Assembly: GCA_973895155.1 (NCBI GenBank)
Contig: OZ316898.1
Span: 10,230,001-10,294,000, forward strand
Direction: 5' to 3'
Source of the DNA: Marsupella aquatica
Lineage: Eukaryota; Marchantiophyta
DNA: 64,000 bases
Below, piece after piece: positions 58,822 through 64,000 of this stretch. Numbering within the stretch: position 1 is the stretch's first letter; the number at the start of each line of letters is the position of its first letter. A program made the position numbers and the translations under genes. The notes under the pieces were generated by a model. It did no database searches. It was given only the letters and a program-made list of their open reading frames with translations, and was not told the DNA's origin.

Positions 58822-59614
58822 ATGGCGACTACTAGGATTGGAGGTCAAAGGTTTGAGGTGGAAAAATTTGATGGTCGGATGGACTATACAATGTGGGAAC
58901 GTAACGTGAGGGATGCACTTAGGGCGATGGGCCTAGGCAAGGTACTAAGATCTCAACCCAAGGAGATGGAAGATGATGATTGGCATGATCTCCAGGATCA
59001 AGCGGTAAGTATTGTTGGCATGTACCTGAAAAACAATGTGAAGAAGCAGTTCGAGGAAAAAGCAACACAAACAGTGACGGACTTGTTTCAAGCATTGCGC
59101 AACAATTAAGTACTACAAGAAGGAGATGTCAAACCGAATGTATGCAAGCCTGAAGCTCATGCAATTCAAAATGGCTGATGGAGTCAAGATTCAAGATCAT
59201 ATCGATCAGTTCAATGATCTTGTGGTTGACCTAGAGAATTTGGGGGAGCATTTGAGCGAAGAAAAGAAAGCCTTACAACTCTTGAGCTCACTACCACCTT
59301 CGTACCAATCTTTGTCTCGAGTTTTTCTATTCCGTGATAAGACAACTATATTGTACAATGATGTGGTGAGTGCACTGTTGACCGATGACATGCAGTCTAA
59401 GCTGGTTTCTTCAGCTCATCCTACCTCAACCTCATCATCAACAGCACTGTTGGTAGAAAGAGGCAAATCAAGGGAGCCATCTCTGAAAACAAAAGGTTTA
59501 ACCCACTTCCCATGGAGCAAGGAAGGTTCCACGACCGATCTTTTGGTAGGAGGAGGTTTAGATCCAGATCTAGATCTCGATCCAAATCACCATCCAAGTC
59601 TACTCGTGAGATAA
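58822..59614 (+). pseudogene. Copia gag, frame-broken
   Basis: The first frame (58822-59109) gives a typical copia gag N-terminus (MATTRIGGQRFEVEKFDG, later YTMWERNVRDAL) and stops at 59107-59109. The next part continues in the +1 frame from about 59108 (YYKKEMSNRMYASLKLMQF to about 59460). A single surplus T at 59106-59107 explains the first break. Between about 59460 and 59540 the reading returns to the first frame, in which the zinc knuckle and pol lie. Gag forms the virus-like particle, so this copy cannot make normal particles unless the breaks are sequencing errors. Confidence 0.85.
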
Positions 59615-62600
59615 AGTGTTGGAAGTGTGACAAAGTAGGCCACATGAAGAAGGATTGTCGCGTCAAAGATACATTCAAGGAAGTTGCCGGTTCTTCAGCC
59701 CAAGTAGTTGTTCGAGAAGAGGATAGTGAAGGATTTGCATTGTGTACCACTTCCCAAGTTGAGGATTGTCAATGGATCTTGGATTCCGCTTGCTCGTATC
59801 ACATGTGCTATATGCGTGAACTTTTCTCATCCTACACTCCTATCAACGGATCTGTTTTGATGGGAAATAATCATTCTGGCAAAGTTTTAGGGATTGGATC
59901 CGTAAAGATTCAACTACCCGATGGAAAGTACTGTACTCTATCAAATGTCAGACACATTCCAGAAATGTGTAAGAATTTGATTTCTCTTGGCTACTTGGAT
60001 GCGAAGGGTTATCAATGGAGTGCAACTGATGGGGTGTTAACAGTCACACATGGATCAACTGAAGTTCTTATTGGCAAGAGGAAAAGAAACATCTATGTCT
60101 TGGAAGGCACCACACTTCTTGCCGAAGTCAATTTGGTCACATCTCAGGAGGAGAAAATCAATTTATGGCATGCTCGGCTTGGTCACATGAGTGGAAAAAG
60201 TTTGGACATCCTACACAAGCGACATCTCCTACCAGGATTGCAAGCATGCAAGTTGAGTTTTTGTGATCATTGCATTGTCGGCAAGAAAACAAGAACTCCA
60301 TTTCCGACTGCCATTCATCATTCTAAAGTTGTACTTGAGTATATTCATTCCGATGTGTGGGGTCCTGCTCTGGTTTCCTCACATTCAGGCAAACAATACT
60401 ATGTATCGTTTATCGATGATTACTCAAGGTTTGTTTGGATTTATTTCATTGCCCATAAGTTTGAAGTGCTTTCCATCTTCAAACAATGGGTAGCTCAAGT
60501 TGAGACACAGACTGCAAAGAATGTGAGATATTTACGATCAGATAATGGTGGTGAATACACCTCTGGCGAGTTCAACACGTATTGTGCAAATAAGGAAATT
60601 ACTCACCATCTCACAACTGTGTACACTCCTGAGAAAAATGGTGTTGCTGAGCGACTCAACCGCACATTGTTGGAGCGAGCAAGGAGCATGTTGAGCCACT
60701 CTAAATTGCCACAAATCTTTTGGGCGGAAGCTGTCAACATAGCTGCTTATCTCGTAAATCTCTCTCCTAGTCGGGCAATTACTTACAAAACCCCCTTTGA
60801 GCTATGGCACAATCGACCTGCTGATTATTCAAAGCTTAAGGTTTTTGGCTGTGAAGCATATGCACATGTTCCTAGCAATAATAGGACTAAGCTAGATCCT
60901 AGAGCCCAGAAATGCATTTTTCTTGGTTATCAGCGTGAAGTTAAAGGGTATCGGTTGTGGGATCCAGTTGATTGCAAGTTACTTGTTAGTCGGGATGTAT
61001 CCTTCAATGAAGAAAAATCATTGAAGGAGGGGGAGATAGATCAATTCCCTACTACTAACAAAGAGCAATCTCCTCCTCTAGAGGATTTAAGGGGAGAGGA
61101 TGTGTCAAATGAAGAATATGTTGACACTACTGTAAGGCAAAGCGCACTACAATCAGATCAGCCAGAGTCTTCAGTGCGAAGAGGAACTCGAAAACGTCAA
61201 GCCCGGGAAAGGTATGGAACTTGGCTTCCTTCTGATCAAGTGGATTTGAATGAAGAATCTATTGATGCATTGGTGACAGAAGATGGAGATCCATCCTCAT
61301 TTCGAGAGGTCCTAGCTTCTATGGAGAAGCAACAGTGGCAGGCGGTGATGCGCATGGAAATGAAATCACTTCATGATAACAAGACTTGGGAACTCACAAG
61401 TCTACCTAGTGACAAGCAGGCTGTTGACAGCAAGTGGGTGTATAGGAAGAATGATGGACCCACAGAGGATGCTGAGAAGATATTTAAGGCTCGGTTGGTA
61501 GCCAAGGGTTTTACTCAACAGAAAGGTATAGACTACAATGAGGTTTTTTCACCCGTAGCAAAGTATTCAACAATACGTTTGCTATGTGCTCTTGTAGTTT
61601 TATTTGATCTGGTTTTAGATCAAATGGATGTTGTCACGACATTCTTATATGGATCGTTGGATGAGGTGATTTACATGAGGCAACCAGAGGGTTTTGTGCA
61701 AAAGGGCAAGGAAAATTTGGTATGCAGGTTGCTAAAATCCTTGTATGGATTAAAGCAGAGCCCAAGGCAGTGGAACAAGCGTTTTGATGAATTTTTGAAA
61801 TCGCTTGGATTTGTGCGAAGCGTGTACGATCCATGTGTTTACATAAGGCGTGTGAACAACACAGGTTTTAAGCTTGTCATCCTTGTACTTTATGTGGATG
61901 ACATGCTCATTGCAGCACAGGATAGGGCCGAAGTTGATAAGCTTAAGTCCCAACTCAGTTCTGAGTTTAAGATGAAGGATTTGGGCACAGCCAAGAGGAT
62001 CCTAGGCATGGAGATTGTCAGGGATGTTAACAAAGCCAAACTTTGGCTGACGCAGAAAAGATATGCAGAGAAGGTACTCTCAAAATTCAACATGGCAGAT
62101 GCTAAGGCTGTGAGTATTCCTTTGGCAAGGCATTTCAATATTTCTGCAGCATTTTGTCCATCGGATGCTATAGAAAAAAGTTTGATGTCCAAAGTTCCTT
62201 ATGAAAGTGCTGTGGGTAGTTTAATGTATCTCATGGTATGCACCCGACCAGACATAGCTTATGCTGTTAGCAAGGTAAGCAGATACATGGCAAATCCAGG
62301 AAAAGTTCATTGGGAAGCAGTGAAATGGATTTTGCGCTACATCAGAGGTTCCACTAAGAAGGGTTTATTGTTTGATGCAAATTCAAACAATATGAAAGTG
62401 CTTCAAGGTTATGTGGATGCAGACTACGCAGGTGATCTGGATAAGAGGAGATCGACAACTGGATATGTATTTACACTTGCTGGTGGATGCATTAGTTGGA
62501 AGTCTACTCTCCAAAAGTGTGTTGCAAAGTCTACTATGGATGCCGAGTATGTAGCAGCAGCAGAAGCAGCATCAGAGACCATTTGGTTGAAAAAGCTTGT

Positions 62601-62859
62601 CACGGAGATGAGTTTATCACAGGAGTGTGTATATCTTCATTGTGACAGTCAAAGTGCAATTTACACTGCCAAGAATCAGGTGATGGATGGCAGGGTAAAG
62701 CACATTGATGTCCGCTATCATTTCATCCGACAGGCATTATCGGATGATGAATTTGAGCTTGTCAAGATTGATGGAAAGCTTAATCCAGCGGATGCTTTTA
62801 CCAAAGTATTAGACTCCAATAGTTTTTCAAGGCATTGTAATTATTTACAAATATTGTAA
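59512..62859 (+). CDS. Copia pol polyprotein (zinc knuckle, PR, INT, RT, RNase H)
   Basis: A 1,115-codon frame without stops. The nucleocapsid CCHC knuckle CWKCDKVGHMKKDC is at residues 36-49, after an RS-rich stretch. The protease region reads LDSACSYHM (residues 90-98), where the family has D-S/T-G; the glycine is alanine (codon 59788-59790). GAG-pre-integrase (LWHARLGHMS) is followed by integrase with D280, D344 and E380, an exact DX35E spacing. Reverse transcriptase shows KARLVAKGFTQ and the catalytic YVDD at 794-797. RNase H has VDADYAGD, STMDAEYVA and HIDVRYHF. It ends at TAA 62857-62859. The true protein would begin in gag, and 59512 is only the first ATG in this frame. Confidence 0.96.
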   Translation: MEQGRFHDRSFGRRRFRSRSRSRSKSPSKSTREIKCWKCDKVGHMKKDCRVKDTFKEVAGSSAQVVVREEDSEGFALCTTSQVEDCQWILDSACSYHMCYMRELFSSYTPINGSVLMGNNHSGKVLGIGSVKIQLPDGKYCTLSNVRHIPEMCKNLISLGYLDAKGYQWSATDGVLTVTHGSTEVLIGKRKRNIYVLEGTTLLAEVNLVTSQEEKINLWHARLGHMSGKSLDILHKRHLLPGLQACKLSFCDHCIVGKKTRTPFPTAIHHSKVVLEYIHSDVWGPALVSSHSGKQYYVSFIDDYSRFVWIYFIAHKFEVLSIFKQWVAQVETQTAKNVRYLRSDNGGEYTSGEFNTYCANKEITHHLTTVYTPEKNGVAERLNRTLLERARSMLSHSKLPQIFWAEAVNIAAYLVNLSPSRAITYKTPFELWHNRPADYSKLKVFGCEAYAHVPSNNRTKLDPRAQKCIFLGYQREVKGYRLWDPVDCKLLVSRDVSFNEEKSLKEGEIDQFPTTNKEQSPPLEDLRGEDVSNEEYVDTTVRQSALQSDQPESSVRRGTRKRQARERYGTWLPSDQVDLNEESIDALVTEDGDPSSFREVLASMEKQQWQAVMRMEMKSLHDNKTWELTSLPSDKQAVDSKWVYRKNDGPTEDAEKIFKARLVAKGFTQQKGIDYNEVFSPVAKYSTIRLLCALVVLFDLVLDQMDVVTTFLYGSLDEVIYMRQPEGFVQKGKENLVCRLLKSLYGLKQSPRQWNKRFDEFLKSLGFVRSVYDPCVYIRRVNNTGFKLVILVLYVDDMLIAAQDRAEVDKLKSQLSSEFKMKDLGTAKRILGMEIVRDVNKAKLWLTQKRYAEKVLSKFNMADAKAVSIPLARHFNISAAFCPSDAIEKSLMSKVPYESAVGSLMYLMVCTRPDIAYAVSKVSRYMANPGKVHWEAVKWILRYIRGSTKKGLLFDANSNNMKVLQGYVDADYAGDLDKRRSTTGYVFTLAGGCISWKSTLQKCVAKSTMDAEYVAAAEAASETIWLKKLVTEMSLSQECVYLHCDSQSAIYTAKNQVMDGRVKHIDVRYHFIRQALSDDEFELVKIDGKLNPADAFTKVLDSNSFSRHCNYLQIL

Positions 62860-63042
62860 ATATAGAGTTAACCAAGAAAATATCTCTATATGAGTACTCC
62901 ATCCGATGGCTTATCGGCTACGGCTTAGTTCTAGTTAACCCTTGCATTAGGGGGAGGGTCTTTTGGCCCTACTGTCTTGAACTTCCCGCGGAGGAACTTG
63001 TAAGGAAAAGACAATGTTATGAACCCTCCCAAGACGTGAGTC

Positions 63043-63051
63043 AAGGGGGAG
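63043..63051 (+). other. Polypurine tract
   Basis: AAGGGGGAG lies two bases before the 3' LTR, the standard site for plus-strand priming. The stretch 62860-63042 between the pol stop and this tract is non-coding. Confidence 0.93.
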
Positions 63052-63053
63052 TT

Positions 63054-63376
63054 TGTAGAGGTTAACTCAGTCTTGGGTTGAACTATGGTTAGTATGTTAA
63101 CTAGGGTTAGAGTAAACCCTAGTTGAAGAGTTGGTCCTTATCTCTTCAACTTCTATGTGGTGTGAGAACACACAAGAGAGTTCTCAAGAGAGAACACAAT
63201 GACATAGCAAGAGATGAGAGCTTGAAGAGATGGGAGCTATGGTGATGCTTGAGTACACACATAATCGTTAATAAAGCTTTGTATTCCCGTGGACGTAGCC
63301 AACCTAGAGGCGAACCACGTAACTATTGAGCACGTGTATGTTTGGAGTGTATTTCCTGATCTGATTTCTCCCCACA
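63054..63376 (+). repeat. Copia 3' LTR (323 bp)
   Basis: Same length as the 5' LTR and identical except at the fifth base (TGTAGAGG versus TGTAAAGG). Ends CCCCACA, followed by AAAAT (63377-63381). Confidence 0.97.
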
Positions 63377-63381
63377 AAAAT
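63377..63381. repeat. Target-site duplication AAAAT, right
   Basis: Exact partner of 57323-57327. Confidence 0.95.
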
Positions 63382-63479
63382 GATATCTACCCGGGCCGGA
63401 GCGGGCAGCATGCAGCTTCGGGGCTGGGACGTGCAGTGTACAATGCCCCAGGAAAGTAAGGGCGCATTAACTTGACGTA

Positions 63480-64000
63480 AATTTAATTGGCGGTGTCTGG
63501 AGGCTTACTCTAGAAGCCCATATAGACCCTAACTCTAGCTTCTTATTGGCATTGTTTAGTTATCTAGATGACGGATTAGGTTACAAAGAGACTAGATTGC
63601 TAATTAGTGCAGAGATGCTGTCCAACAGAGATAGGGTTGCAGAGTCCAAGGTGCATCCTTTGACATATTATTGGAGTTTAAAAATGTATTTACCCCCTCT
63701 TAAACCACAACTACCCATATATAAGCATGAATTGTCCAAAAGACTTCTCCCCTTTCCACATCCCACTGACTTTTTGCCCCTAATGTGCTACCTTGCCCCA
63801 CAATTTGAGGAAAAATGTGTTGTTTCTAGTGAAATTTGGATCCTATGGATAACCTGGCTCTTGATGGAAGAGGCAGGTGCGGTTTAATGATTTTGATTTT
63901 CTCTTTTAGACCCTCCTCTTAGGCCTGTATTTATTTGCAAATATTTTCCATCCTTTGCTAGAGTATATATAATTTTTATCCTTATATTCAAGTTATATTA
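63480..64000 (+). repeat. Dispersed repeat C, copy reaching the window end
   Basis: Collinear with about 23690-24650. Both contain AGACCCTAACTCTAGCTTCT-like, GAAATTTGGATCCTATGG, TTTAATGATTTTGATTTTCT and TTATATTCAAGTTATATTA landmarks. A 113-codon frame at 63546-63887 is not preserved in the other copy and is judged spurious. Confidence 0.75.

Larger units (their letters stand above)
57328..63376 (+). mobile_element. Full-length Ty1/copia retrotransposon (6,049 bp)
   Basis: Two 323-bp LTRs, a primer site, gag-pol, a polypurine tract and an AAAAT target duplication are all present. The domain order protease, integrase, reverse transcriptase, RNase H defines copia. The LTRs differ at one base (57332 A versus 63058 G), so insertion was recent. 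The leader between the 5' LTR and gag is unusually long (1,171 bp, 57651-58821). The gag frame is broken twice and the protease motif is altered, so this copy is probably not autonomous. The Tnt1/Tork lineage is suggested by the CCHC and protease contexts, with moderate certainty. Confidence 0.97.

Noticed and set aside
63546-63887. 113-codon frame near the window end
   Set aside because: It lies in repeat C, and the frame is not preserved in the collinear copy at 23.7-24.6 kb.

Overview
The window is eukaryotic nuclear DNA from a land plant. The evidence is spliced genes with GT-AG introns, a homologue of the plant-specific clock protein ELF3, a malectin-like/LRR receptor kinase of the plant type, a Ty1/copia element primed by initiator-Met tRNA, and a PIF/Harbinger transposase with a trihelix partner. 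Intergenic space is long and full of decayed repeats, which fits a large, repeat-rich plant genome. I could not decide between bryophyte, lycophyte, fern and seed plant from this window alone.

Layout. 1-2.7 kb: a 55-bp tandem array, one copy of dispersed repeat A, and a 1,039-bp non-autonomous PIF/Harbinger element with TAA target duplications. 2.7-10.9 kb: no intact gene, two weak retroelement remnants, and a degenerate tandem array. 10.9-17.9 kb: a four-exon ELF3 homologue on the plus strand, about 1,013 residues. 17.9-19.1 kb: sequence just downstream of ELF3 that recurs at 48.8-50.1 kb. 19-27 kb: minisatellites, dispersed repeats B and C, and a fold-back element. 27.4-38.1 kb: a 15-exon malectin-like LRR receptor kinase gene on the plus strand; one LRR exon is 71 bp instead of 72. 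38-40.9 kb: intergenic. 40.9-44.4 kb: a PIF/Harbinger coding block with a coiled-coil ORF and trihelix gene on plus, and a convergent transposase on minus. 44.4-57.3 kb: minisatellites with Helitron-like ends, second copies of repeats A, B and C, and the second copy of the ELF3-downstream block. 57.3-63.4 kb: a complete Ty1/copia element with 323-bp LTRs (322/323 identical) and an AAAAT target duplication. 63.4-64 kb: repeat C again.

Two host genes stand out. ELF3 is the scaffold of the evening complex of the circadian clock, and the receptor kinase would act at the plasma membrane. They look functionally unrelated. The rest is transposon biology. The harbinger-type transposase and trihelix protein could in principle mobilise the short TAA-flanked element at 1.5 kb. 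The copia copy is young by its LTRs, yet has a broken gag and an altered protease active site, suggesting that it was moved with help from another copy.
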